Shown: positions 1 through 7,315, counted from the first letter of the stretch. The stretch: 8,121 bases of DNA from Thermoplasmata archaeon (GCA_021845325.1 JAKBRR010000062.1:1-8121), one strand, 5' to 3'. A program made the numbers and translations. The notes: generated by a model from the sequence alone, not told the origin.

Positions 1-173
1 TTGTCAATGAAAGGGGAACAAGCGGTCCTCATGCTATTCATAATAATGCACTATCTGCTGCCAGGATAACCTTAGTTGATAATACAAAATTTAGAAAATA
101 TCCCGATAAGCCTGGTGTGAAAAGAAAAAATGCCATAGAATCTGAATTCAGAACAATAAAAATATTGGTTTAA
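1..173 (+). CDS. 3' end of an unrecognised gene (partial)
   Basis: An open frame runs from the left edge (first full codon at 3) through 56 codons to a TAA at 171-173. The other two + frames close early (TAA at 67-69 in frame 1, TGA at 8-10 in frame 2). The visible C-terminus reads as ordinary soluble protein, starting VNERGTSGPHAIHNN and ending SEFRTIKILV, with a basic stretch (KPGVKRKN) about residues 38-43 of the visible part. No membrane segment is present and I do not recognise the family. The gene is convergent with the small membrane protein gene, with only 3 bp between the two stop codons, and a T-rich run begins just after its stop, which fits the end of a transcription unit. The 5' part lies outside the window. 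A chance open frame of this length is possible in A+T-rich DNA but unlikely given the terminator-like context. Confidence 0.62.
   Translation, partial: VNERGTSGPHAIHNNALSAARITLVDNTKFRKYPDKPGVKRKNAIESEFRTIKILV
120..130 (-). terminator. candidate T-rich terminator of the aglB operon
   Basis: Read on the - strand this is TTTTTTCTTTT, about 50 nt beyond the stop of the small membrane protein gene; a shorter T5 run lies at 158-162. Archaeal RNA polymerase commonly stops at U-rich tracts without a hairpin. The tract falls inside the convergent gene on the + strand, so transcripts of the two units would overlap at their 3' ends. Assigned by composition and position only. Confidence 0.35.
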
Positions 174-174
174 A

Positions 175-188
175 TTTTATTTTTTCTT
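175..188 (+). terminator. candidate T-rich terminator of the left-hand gene
   Basis: TTTTATTTTTTCTT starts 2 nt after the TAA at 171-173 on the + strand, the usual look of an archaeal intrinsic terminator. It overlaps the last codons of the convergent gene, where the same bases encode the terminal lysines, so the T-richness may be partly forced by that poly-Lys tail. Confidence 0.4.
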
Positions 189-977
189 GGCTTTCTTCCA
201 CTTTGGAATATATCCCATTCCCTTTTTCCTTCTCGTTGCAACGAAAAATAGAAATCCCATAAAAATGGCTGCTCCTATGGAAATGTAATAAATCCAATCA
301 TAGTTGGGCGGAGTTCCATAGTAGAATGTAGTTGTATATGATTGCTTATTGCTGTTTATAAATACTGATGCATTGCTGACTGTAATTTCCAAACTGTGCT
401 CTCCCTGAGATACAAGATTTGAAGGAAGAGTTAAGTTGACTACGACTGTATCGTTTGGCATCAATGAAGGCACATATTTAGAGCCAACCTGTTGACCATC
501 AAGGTAAAACAGAACTGTGAGGTTGTATATGGGAACTGGTAGACTGTCACTCAATTGTGCATGAAAAACAATTGGGCTAACCACTTTTATCTCTATTTCC
601 TGTGAGTGCTTTACCTGAACTCCATTATAATCTGCCGATTCCTGTATATATACGTACATGGTTTGTGGAGCATAACTTGGTGCAATCAGAGAAAATTCGA
701 ATGATCCGTTTTTTTCAGACACTTTTTGATCTGCAGTTATAGGCTTCATGTTTGTAACATTCTGAGCCCCAGCATATATTGTGGCAGAATAATTTGAATA
801 TCCTGGAGTTTCTGTTACATTTAGGTGAAAATATTCAAAACTATAAACTGTTCCCGGATAGCTAAGAGTGGCACCAAAGGTTGCATTAGCAGCCTGCGAA
901 TCAACCGGTACAATGGTAATTAAGCCTGCTATTAAAAGTATAATTGAAATTATTGGAAAAATTGCCTTCATTCTCAT
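177..977 (-). CDS. secreted, C-terminally anchored beta-sandwich protein coupled to AglB; candidate OST partner
   Basis: A 266-residue protein that I cannot assign to a named family. Residues 1-29 look like a signal peptide (hydrophobic core about 6-22, plausible cut after DSQA). Residues 30-225 are beta-rich and divide into two Ig-like parts. The second (about 132-218) has a CARDB-like run: YNLTVLFYLDGQ, then a polar SLMPNDTVVVNLTL strand pair, then QGEHSLEITV. There is one membrane segment at about 228-248. The last 18 residues (RRKKGMGYIPKWKKAKKK) hold 10 Lys/Arg and should face the cytoplasm. There are nine N-X-S/T sites, all in the ectodomain, and no cysteine. The ATG at 975-977 is chosen because GGAGG lies 8 nt upstream; an in-frame ATG at 969-971 is worse spaced. 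The start overlaps the aglB stop as ATGA, so translation is probably coupled. A role as an OST accessory subunit is inferred from this linkage and from the similar ectodomain-anchor-basic tail design; it could instead be a glycosylated surface protein. Confidence 0.9.
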   Translation of the reverse strand: MRMKAIFPIISIILLIAGLITIVPVDSQAANATFGATLSYPGTVYSFEYFHLNVTETPGYSNYSATIYAGAQNVTNMKPITADQKVSEKNGSFEFSLIAPSYAPQTMYVYIQESADYNGVQVKHSQEIEIKVVSPIVFHAQLSDSLPVPIYNLTVLFYLDGQQVGSKYVPSLMPNDTVVVNLTLPSNLVSQGEHSLEITVSNASVFINSNKQSYTTTFYYGTPPNYDWIYYISIGAAIFMGFLFFVATRRKKGMGYIPKWKKAKKK

Positions 978-3900
978 TTCCTGTTCCTCCTTGAAACAAT
1001 TGCTGTAGAACCGATTCCTACAATAATAATAACAACTAATATAATTGAACCTGTTAAAAGTGTGTTATCCGGATTGCCCGTATAGTTCGAAATTAGATTG
1101 TTTCCACTTGGATAAGCCATTAACCCAGGAACACTCGGGAAGGAAACTGATAAATTGGGCATGGAATAGACATTCCCATGGACAGTTCCATTCAAAATTA
1201 ATGATATTTGACTGGAGATATGTTGACTGCTGATTGGAGTCAATTTAACGTAAATCGTCAATGTCTGGTTGTAACTCAGGTTGACCTCACTCACATTTTT
1301 TCCATTATAAGTTATGGTTACATTCCAATTATACAGGTTAATAGTATGAAGATCACCTATTATCAAGTGTACTGTCTCGTTGGTATTTCCGGTATTTATT
1401 AATTTAACAGGAACTGCACCGTACCCTGAATCAAATACTACATATTTGTTGTATACTGATTGCAATTTTAAGTCGTAGAATTTTGAAATATTTACATTCA
1501 CATAGTCTGTAATAGTTCCAGAGTGATAATTTAAAACAATTGGAATTGAATTGTTACCAGATGGAACCATGGTTGAATTCTTAAAGGATGCATTTACGCT
1601 TAAAGACTGGTTTATGCCAAGTTTTAAATTTTTCTTGGCAAATGTTATATTCCAAGCACTTGCTCCAGATGACAGAGATATATTAACCATTGAATTTCCC
1701 CGGTTTCTGATTGAGAGTGTGTAATTGAAAGATGATCCTGCAGATATGTTTTTAATTTTTCCAAATGTCAGGGTCAAATTATATATGTATAACTTCTGCA
1801 AAGTAAGCTGTACAGACATTGCAGTATTTATATCAATAACTGTGCTGTTCGTAAATGAAATAGATTCAGTGTAGTTGTTTGAACTAACTGTAGTGTTTGT
1901 AGAAGCTGTGAATGTAAAATTACCTTCTGGTAAAAGTGTGCCGTGAGAATTAGAATTGACAACTATCAGCTCATTGGCCAGACTGATATTCACAGATGTA
2001 TTAATAATTGAAGTACCCATAGTGACTGCAAAGTTTGTCATGTAGCCTGTCGTCATAGTTATATTCATATATGCCACATTTTGGAAAGGTGAAATGTCTA
2101 TTATCCCCATGTAAGCAGCCCCTGTGAGGTTATTATATGCATATATTGTGTATGAACCATTCTTGACCGACATTGAATAGAAGCCCTGCGTATTGGAATG
2201 AGAGATATAAGAAACTATCCCGTTCCTGTACAAGGCAACTGAACTTAGTGAAGAGTTTACTCCTGCATATGATACTGTTCCACTAAGATCTGTAGTAAAG
2301 AGCTTTTGAGAAACAGATATGTTTACAACAGAATTTCCGGTAACCATTTGGTTTGTAGATCCAGCTATTGACCATGAGCCTGTGCTGTTTACCAAATTGT
2401 TTTGGAACGTTATTAGATAATTACCAGATGGAACCAAAAATGATGACAGTGATGTTCTTAGAGTTCCAAGGTTAGAAGTTATAAAGTAATTGCCAGAACT
2501 CCCAATACTGTTTTTCAGCGTAAGCACATATCCTGTAGAATATACTGGCACTATTGTTCTATTTACATTCAAGTCTATTTTTGTAAGGTTGACACCACCA
2601 TTGCTTGAAATAGAATAAATTGTGTAAACACCTGGAGCAACGTAATCAGTACCAGAAAACTGACTTCCTGTTGCATTGAAAAGATCAACGGTCTTAGACC
2701 CAATAACTGTGACCATTACTTGACTCGTTGCATTGAGGAATACGCTTTGATTAGCCACCGTCACTGAGAGAATATTCCTGAAGAGTTTAACTTCCTGATT
2801 GGAACCTGATATGGATATGCTATAGATACCTGGCATTAAAGAAATATTAGCAAATCCGTTTTTTATTGCAGTCGTGTAGTTCTGATTTCCAAATATTTTT
2901 AAAGTCCCGTTCAAACTTGTCGAACTTTCATTGTTCAGTAAAATTTGTACTCTTACCCCATAGTTTGGGGGAGTTATTCCCGCATTTAATGTAAGGCTTT
3001 CTACTGGAATCATACTGGATTGAAAACCAGATGAATATGACCTTACCGAATAACCTACCATGGAGGGACTCTGAATATAAACAGAGGAGTAACCATCACT
3101 CAAAATTCTTGAAGTGCCAAGAGGGCTGTTATCAAAGTACAGAACACTAACTCCAGAATCAAATGCCGATGTTGAAGAAAATGCCCCAAGTTCTTTGTTA
3201 TATGTCAGCACTGTTATTGCTGTTGAATTTACAAGTTTAAGGGTATAATTTAGGCTGTTTGAAGTGATAAATTTCATAGTGCTTGAAGCATATATTTTCC
3301 CAGCAAATACGCCTTGGCCGGATAATCCATATTCGAATTCGGATGGAATTTCAAAAGTGAATGTTCCGTTCTGGTTGAAATCTCTTGAGATGAAACCCGA
3401 ATTGTATGCGAGCGAAATCTGACCGGAAAATAATGTTGCGTTGGCAATCGATGGGGTGAGCTTAACTGTGGTTGCGCCTTCTGAGTATACTGAAATCATT
3501 TTTGTTGAATTCAAATTTGTTGTGTTCATTATTGCATAGCCATCATGCTCTGCATATATTGTGTAAGTTCCGATAGTCAGATTGGAAAAGTAATAACCAT
3601 TGCCCAGATCCGACAACTCATAAGATTGATTTAAATTTCCATTCAACAGCGCCATAACGCTGGGGAAGTTGGAATAGCCATCTACTCTTACGGTTAATCC
3701 GAATGAGGCTGCAGTTGACAGATTTACAGTCTGATTTTGATCCAATGCACTAAAAACTACAGATTCTATGGAACTACTATATCCTTTATATCCTGAAAAG
3801 ACGTTGTATTGTCCTGGAAGGACATATAAAATGGCTCCACCTGATGAATTAGTAATGGCACTAGTCTGAGTATTGTCACCCTTCGCAGTTATAGTATATC

Positions 3901-6900
3901 CTGAGTTGGGAATTCCCCCAGTTTTCATAGTGGCAAAAATTGTGTCTAATTTCACATCAAGATCGTAAACAACTGGCGAGGTTGAAGAGGTAATATTCAG
4001 TGTTTCAACGTTACTGTACGTTGTGCCATTAACTATAACACTTGCACTGTAAGAATAAGCCGGGAGATCCCTGAACGAATATTGCCCATTTATAATTGGA
4101 GCAGTTAACGTAAGATTGTAACTGGAATTATAGAGCTGAACTGTACCGGATACAACCTGTTTAGATATAAAATCACCTGATGTGTTTGAATAATAGCCCT
4201 TTTGATAATAGAGATTTACAAGACCTGATATGGGTGTCGTGTTCATCTTATAATTGTTTTCAATGTAATATCCAGGCAGTCCAGTAGTCATATTGTATGT
4301 CGTATCTGTTCTTTCTGCTTGATCCATACTCACATTAACGTTGAAGATTTTAATTGTGTTGGTACCTGAAAGATACTGTTGAAGGAATGTTCCCGATGTT
4401 ACAAAAAGTGTATCGTTTCCAGGAACTGCCGATATGTTATAGAATCCATTCCTGTTGGTTCTTGTATAACCATGTGGGATTCCATACTGATCGAATAAGG
4501 TTACATAGGCTCCATCCACAGGAACTCCAGACTGAGTGGTAATTTGACCGTATAATTTAGCCCCGGGGAAATATTCCACTATTGGGTCCGCGCTACTTGT
4601 TATCTGATATGACGGAGGAAAAATTATCTCTGTTCCCTTATTCTCTTTTTCGTATTTATATGCCTTCTGCAATGGAATCAGCGTCCATGCATTAGGATGT
4701 GCGGTATAGTTTTTATATGGATTGTATGGAATGGACTCATACATTATCTCAAAATGACTCATGTTGTATGCAGGTTGCAAACTATATGTTGTTTGCCCAA
4801 ATGTGATACCTGGAATCCCGTTACTATGTCCAACTGCGCTTGGAGGTAGCCCTATCATAAATCTATAAATTGATGTGTTATAAAACGCGGGTGTATAGGT
4901 AATATCATAACCTATTGGTTGAACGTTTGTTGGTAATGAAGTCACATTATAAGTCCCATTGGAAGTAACTGCCTGAATACTGTAATAGTTTGTTGGAATT
5001 ACCTCCCCGCTACTGCTTGTTACGGATGGAGTTTCAGTTAGATATGCTGGTGCGTAGAAAATCCCAGGATTGTTACCACTGAAAGGAAACAGGCTATGGT
5101 CTATCTGAATATATGAGATCTGGTAACCTGTTTCCTCTTCAAGTGCCTGATATAGATTAACTATGGTTGATGTTGAGTACTTCGATGAAAGCTGACCCTT
5201 GATCAACGCAAAATAAGAGTTGACAGGCCCTATATCTTTAATAAAAGTACCATAAATCGATTGGTTATTACCAATCCATGATGAAAACATTGATGGATTC
5301 TGTTCAATTGAAAGAATCAGGTTAGCTTCATTTTGCCCCAGGTATTGAACCAGAGTATTATTCACATGCGAGCTAAACTGGCCGTTCCTTGCAGCGATAT
5401 AATCTGCCTCCAGAAGTCTCGCTGCAAACAGAGAGATTATCTGACTTTGGTTTTCCGCGAGTAAAATTTGCCCGGCTACCTGATATGATTGCTGAAAGTC
5501 ATCTGCCACCGTGGGATGCCGACCCTGATACAATTCCTGGAATCCATAATCCCACCATGATACATATGCTGGTCTCTGATCCAAGGGAACATTGGTATTC
5601 TGTGTCGATAGCCATGCAAGCGAGGATGATAACGGAGAAGAATTATTGGTTATGAGAAGCCCAGTTCCTCCGATATAATCTGTGCTGTTTGCCTGGAATG
5701 CATATGGACGCAAAATGGAAGGAAGCGTATTGTATATCTGCTTATTCACCTGCTCTGCATTATTTGCAGGTATTCCATTTGAAATCATAGACAATCCTGC
5801 TGGAAGCACCAGACCAAGTGATATCACAACGGCCAGAATTACCTGAAGCCATTTTATATCGGCTTTAATGGCACTCCTCCTCTGCTTCATTGTTTTTCTC
5901 GAGTTTTGTTCAGAACCTCTGTTTAATTTCAATATTTCAAGAATATACATTAAAAGGGCTCCTGTCCCTATCGCATAGGCTGGTGCAGCAGTTACGTTAA
6001 ACCTTGCAGCAGCGAAACTCATATATATGGAAACGAGTGAGAAGACGAGTATGAATATAATTGAGTCTTTTTTCTCCTTGAAAGCCAGATAAAACATATA
6101 GATGATACCACCCATACCCATTGCAAAAATTCCAATTCCAAATTCCGATAAGTATGAACTAAGGAGAGGTGCAGCGGTAAGTGGAGATTGTGCTTCAGCA
6201 ATTGTGCTGTAGACTCTTGTCTTTATGAAGTATCCCTCACCACTTATAATCTCATTAAATATGTGAGGGCTTGCAAATCTTACTGCCGCCAATAAACCTC
6301 CTAGAATTATGATGAGCAGTGGGATTGAAATAATCCAAGGTTTTCTTCCGAGTATACCAATTAGTACTGATAGTGCAATAACGCCCAACCCTATGAATAA
6401 AGGAGGTATAAACCAGATGCTTGGTGCATTATTTGCGGCATAATAATAATAATAACTCATGGCAAAAGATATCGACACAAAAATTACTGAAATAAAAGTT
6501 ACATATCCGGTATTTTGATTGATAAAGAGATTGAACACCAGCTGTATAATTATATATATGGCAATTATGGCCAATATGTATGCAGCGCCTTGCCATGAAA
6601 GCATGAGTGCACCATATGAAATCGCACCGAATATGGCGTATTCGGTAGATAATAGATTGTTTTTAACATACTTGATTATTGATCCATAATATGATTTTAT
6701 ATCAGTAAATTTCTCTATGATCCTTTCCTTTGAAGACATTCTCATGGCTTTTTCAAAGAAATAAATAGCAAAGAACGCAAAAATAAGCTCAGGTGTATGC
6801 ATTCTTCCATCTGTTAGAACCCCGGAACTGAGATCGCTTGGTATTAAGGCATAAACAAATGCAGAAATCAGACCGACTTTTTTCCCAAAGACATCCTTTG

Positions 6901-7315
6901 CTAAAAGGTAAACAGGTATTATTAAAAGCGCTCCAAAAACCGCGTCAAACTCCATAAAAGCGTAATATGCCGCAGTTTTAACGCCAAGGATTGGTGATAA
7001 AATTTCAGCTACAAATACAATTAATTCATGGAAGAACGGGTTACGGGGGTTTCCCGACCCTATTGGGTAATTGAGGGCTTGTGTATATGTTAGCAAATGT
7101 CCAGTAGCTATAATTTGCTGAATTATATAATAATTGAAATACGGATCACTTCCTCCGGACACGTTTGCCACCATTCCAACAAATGCTTGCTGCCATGCAA
7201 AATAATTTCCTATAAATAAGTAAATTGCAACAAGCATTGCTATTATGGTAAGCTCTGAATTTCTAGAGACCCAAGATTTGAATCCCTGTATTGATTGGAC
7301 TTGAATTTTACCCAT
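974..7315 (-). CDS. aglB: giant AglB/STT3 oligosaccharyltransferase with repeat stalk and C-terminal anchor
   Basis: A 2113-residue oligosaccharyltransferase that should move a glycan from a dolichol-linked donor to Asn-X-Ser/Thr of proteins outside the membrane. Residues 22-510 hold about 13 membrane segments. Motifs in order: EL1 aspartate D57 in GGSDPYFNYY; a second metal-site candidate D169/H173 in TDGRMHTPE; TIAE at 371-374 (the TIXE type of external loop 5); and WWDYG at 587-591, the family signature. Residues 511 to about 910 form the soluble catalytic domain. The DK/MI motif was not found with confidence. Residues about 919-2060 are repeated beta modules, and 2087-2107 is a second anchor followed by RRNRK. 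Archaeal AglB proteins are usually about 600-1,000 residues, so the C-terminal half is extra. The ATG at 7313-7315 is chosen because an in-frame TAA lies at 7319-7321 and AGGT lies 9 nt upstream. No cysteine; about 71 sequons outside the membrane. The enzyme assignment is firm, the role of the stalk unknown. Confidence 0.95.
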   Translation of the reverse strand: MGKIQVQSIQGFKSWVSRNSELTIIAMLVAIYLFIGNYFAWQQAFVGMVANVSGGSDPYFNYYIIQQIIATGHLLTYTQALNYPIGSGNPRNPFFHELIVFVAEILSPILGVKTAAYYAFMEFDAVFGALLIIPVYLLAKDVFGKKVGLISAFVYALIPSDLSSGVLTDGRMHTPELIFAFFAIYFFEKAMRMSSKERIIEKFTDIKSYYGSIIKYVKNNLLSTEYAIFGAISYGALMLSWQGAAYILAIIAIYIIIQLVFNLFINQNTGYVTFISVIFVSISFAMSYYYYYAANNAPSIWFIPPLFIGLGVIALSVLIGILGRKPWIISIPLLIIILGGLLAAVRFASPHIFNEIISGEGYFIKTRVYSTIAEAQSPLTAAPLLSSYLSEFGIGIFAMGMGGIIYMFYLAFKEKKDSIIFILVFSLVSIYMSFAAARFNVTAAPAYAIGTGALLMYILEILKLNRGSEQNSRKTMKQRRSAIKADIKWLQVILAVVISLGLVLPAGLSMISNGIPANNAEQVNKQIYNTLPSILRPYAFQANSTDYIGGTGLLITNNSSPLSSSLAWLSTQNTNVPLDQRPAYVSWWDYGFQELYQGRHPTVADDFQQSYQVAGQILLAENQSQIISLFAARLLEADYIAARNGQFSSHVNNTLVQYLGQNEANLILSIEQNPSMFSSWIGNNQSIYGTFIKDIGPVNSYFALIKGQLSSKYSTSTIVNLYQALEEETGYQISYIQIDHSLFPFSGNNPGIFYAPAYLTETPSVTSSSGEVIPTNYYSIQAVTSNGTYNVTSLPTNVQPIGYDITYTPAFYNTSIYRFMIGLPPSAVGHSNGIPGITFGQTTYSLQPAYNMSHFEIMYESIPYNPYKNYTAHPNAWTLIPLQKAYKYEKENKGTEIIFPPSYQITSSADPIVEYFPGAKLYGQITTQSGVPVDGAYVTLFDQYGIPHGYTRTNRNGFYNISAVPGNDTLFVTSGTFLQQYLSGTNTIKIFNVNVSMDQAERTDTTYNMTTGLPGYYIENNYKMNTTPISGLVNLYYQKGYYSNTSGDFISKQVVSGTVQLYNSSYNLTLTAPIINGQYSFRDLPAYSYSASVIVNGTTYSNVETLNITSSTSPVVYDLDVKLDTIFATMKTGGIPNSGYTITAKGDNTQTSAITNSSGGAILYVLPGQYNVFSGYKGYSSSIESVVFSALDQNQTVNLSTAASFGLTVRVDGYSNFPSVMALLNGNLNQSYELSDLGNGYYFSNLTIGTYTIYAEHDGYAIMNTTNLNSTKMISVYSEGATTVKLTPSIANATLFSGQISLAYNSGFISRDFNQNGTFTFEIPSEFEYGLSGQGVFAGKIYASSTMKFITSNSLNYTLKLVNSTAITVLTYNKELGAFSSTSAFDSGVSVLYFDNSPLGTSRILSDGYSSVYIQSPSMVGYSVRSYSSGFQSSMIPVESLTLNAGITPPNYGVRVQILLNNESSTSLNGTLKIFGNQNYTTAIKNGFANISLMPGIYSISISGSNQEVKLFRNILSVTVANQSVFLNATSQVMVTVIGSKTVDLFNATGSQFSGTDYVAPGVYTIYSISSNGGVNLTKIDLNVNRTIVPVYSTGYVLTLKNSIGSSGNYFITSNLGTLRTSLSSFLVPSGNYLITFQNNLVNSTGSWSIAGSTNQMVTGNSVVNISVSQKLFTTDLSGTVSYAGVNSSLSSVALYRNGIVSYISHSNTQGFYSMSVKNGSYTIYAYNNLTGAAYMGIIDISPFQNVAYMNITMTTGYMTNFAVTMGTSIINTSVNISLANELIVVNSNSHGTLLPEGNFTFTASTNTTVSSNNYTESISFTNSTVIDINTAMSVQLTLQKLYIYNLTLTFGKIKNISAGSSFNYTLSIRNRGNSMVNISLSSGASAWNITFAKKNLKLGINQSLSVNASFKNSTMVPSGNNSIPIVLNYHSGTITDYVNVNISKFYDLKLQSVYNKYVVFDSGYGAVPVKLINTGNTNETVHLIIGDLHTINLYNWNVTITYNGKNVSEVNLSYNQTLTIYVKLTPISSQHISSQISLILNGTVHGNVYSMPNLSVSFPSVPGLMAYPSGNNLISNYTGNPDNTLLTGSIILVVIIIVGIGSTAIVSRRNRK
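986..990 (-). promoter_or_regulatory. ribosome binding site of the small membrane protein
   Basis: GGAGG on the - strand, followed by 8 nt (AACAGGAA) and then ATG. It sits inside the last codons of aglB, encoding part of its terminal RRNRK. A full core Shine-Dalgarno at good spacing fixes the first ATG as start and implies re-initiation or independent initiation inside the aglB message. Confidence 0.75.
995..1057 (-). other. C-terminal transmembrane anchor of AglB
   Basis: Residues 2087-2107 are a clean hydrophobic helix (LTGSIILVVIIIVGIGSTAIV) followed by SRRNRK, a stop-transfer signal that puts the C-terminus in the cytoplasm. The whole stalk is therefore a closed loop on the outside, tethered at both ends. 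Ordinary AglB proteins end in the soluble domain. Confidence 0.88.
1181..1789 (-). other. two membrane-proximal NEW3/CARDB-like domains of AglB
   Basis: Residues about 1843-1945 follow the pattern of NPCBM-associated NEW3 domains: a strand with GSSFNYTLSIRNRGN, then SAWNITF, then a K-x-L-G-x-N-Q-S-L-S-V turn-strand, then VPSGNNSIPI. Residues about 1947-2045 repeat the theme with AVPVKLINTGNTNETV and NLSYNQTLTIYVKL. Such domains occur next to membrane anchors of archaeal and bacterial surface proteins. They hold 17 of the roughly 71 N-X-S/T sites. Confidence 0.6.
1793..4561 (-). repeat. tandem divergent beta-sandwich modules of the AglB stalk
   Basis: Residues about 919-1841 of AglB read as 10-12 diverged modules of 65-120 residues. 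The best preserved are 919-975 (GQITTQSGVPVDGAYVTL, then NRNGFYNISAVPGN) and about 1675-1725 (LSGTVSYAGV, then NTQGFYSMSVKNGSYTIYAY), both like carboxypeptidase regulatory (CarboxypepD_reg / Cna-B type) folds. Most modules close with a P/G-G-x-Y-x-I turn and strand: LPGQYNV near 1166, TIGTYTIYA near 1247, MPGIYSISI near 1494, APGVYTIYS near 1560, VPSGNYLITF near 1628, NGSYTIYAY near 1718, LPEGNFTFT near 1795. The repeat is visible in protein, not in DNA, so the duplications are old. Module borders between about 1300 and 1450 are unclear. The likely role is a spacer or surface coat; this is inference. Confidence 0.78.
5543..5557 (-). other. WWDYG catalytic signature codons
   Basis: Codons TGG TGG GAT TAT GGA give W587-W588-D589-Y590-G591. 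In STT3, AglB and PglB this motif recognises the Ser/Thr of the acceptor sequon. It is intact, in the context AYVSWWDYGFQEL and followed by GRHPTVADDF, which matches the usual run after the motif, so the enzyme is probably active. Confidence 0.97.
6194..6205 (-). other. TIXE motif codons (TIAE, external loop 5)
   Basis: ACA ATT GCT GAA encode T371-I372-A373-E374. The motif lies in a 43-residue loop between predicted membrane segments at about 326-346 and 390-411, the position expected for external loop 5, whose Glu contacts the acceptor Asn in characterised family members. Its loop context (YFIKTRVYS before, AQSPL after) fits. Confidence 0.8.
6440..6454 (-). repeat. five-unit TAT microsatellite in aglB
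   Basis: (TAT)5 on the - strand encodes Tyr288-Tyr292 at the end of a predicted membrane segment. It is an uninterrupted triplet run, so slippage would add or remove tyrosines without breaking the frame. Confidence 0.7.
7145..7147 (-). other. EL1 catalytic aspartate codon (D57)
   Basis: GAT for D57 in SDPYFNYY, just after the first membrane segment. The D-P-Y/W-F-N-Y pattern is the classic first external loop of STT3 enzymes, where the aspartate binds the divalent metal and helps activate the acceptor amide. Confidence 0.8.

Noticed and set aside
1045..1402. Two overlapping + strand open frames of 62-64 codons
   Set aside because: Antisense shadows of the aglB 3' region, in different frames and with no ribosome binding site or family resemblance.
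1546..2436. A shared 16-bp string (TTACCAGATGGAACCA) at about 1554 and 2421 as a DNA repeat
   Set aside because: Both copies encode the same VPSGN turn in diverged modules, the flanks differ at once, and the match is explained by protein-level repetition.
974..4588. The long C-terminal half as a frameshift-joined or misassembled second gene
   Set aside because: The frame is continuous with uniform composition, there is no internal start with a ribosome binding site that I could see at the junction, and no signal peptide begins the second half. Only reads could exclude it fully.
974..4588. Reading the stalk as an adhesin or S-layer protein
   Set aside because: The beta modules are shared by many surface proteins and do not show a specific adhesin or S-layer signature; I describe them only as a stalk.
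5389..5655. 88-codon open frame on the + strand opposite the AglB catalytic domain
   Set aside because: It lies wholly antisense to the WWDYG region, which is clearly coding on the - strand; its product has no recognisable features.
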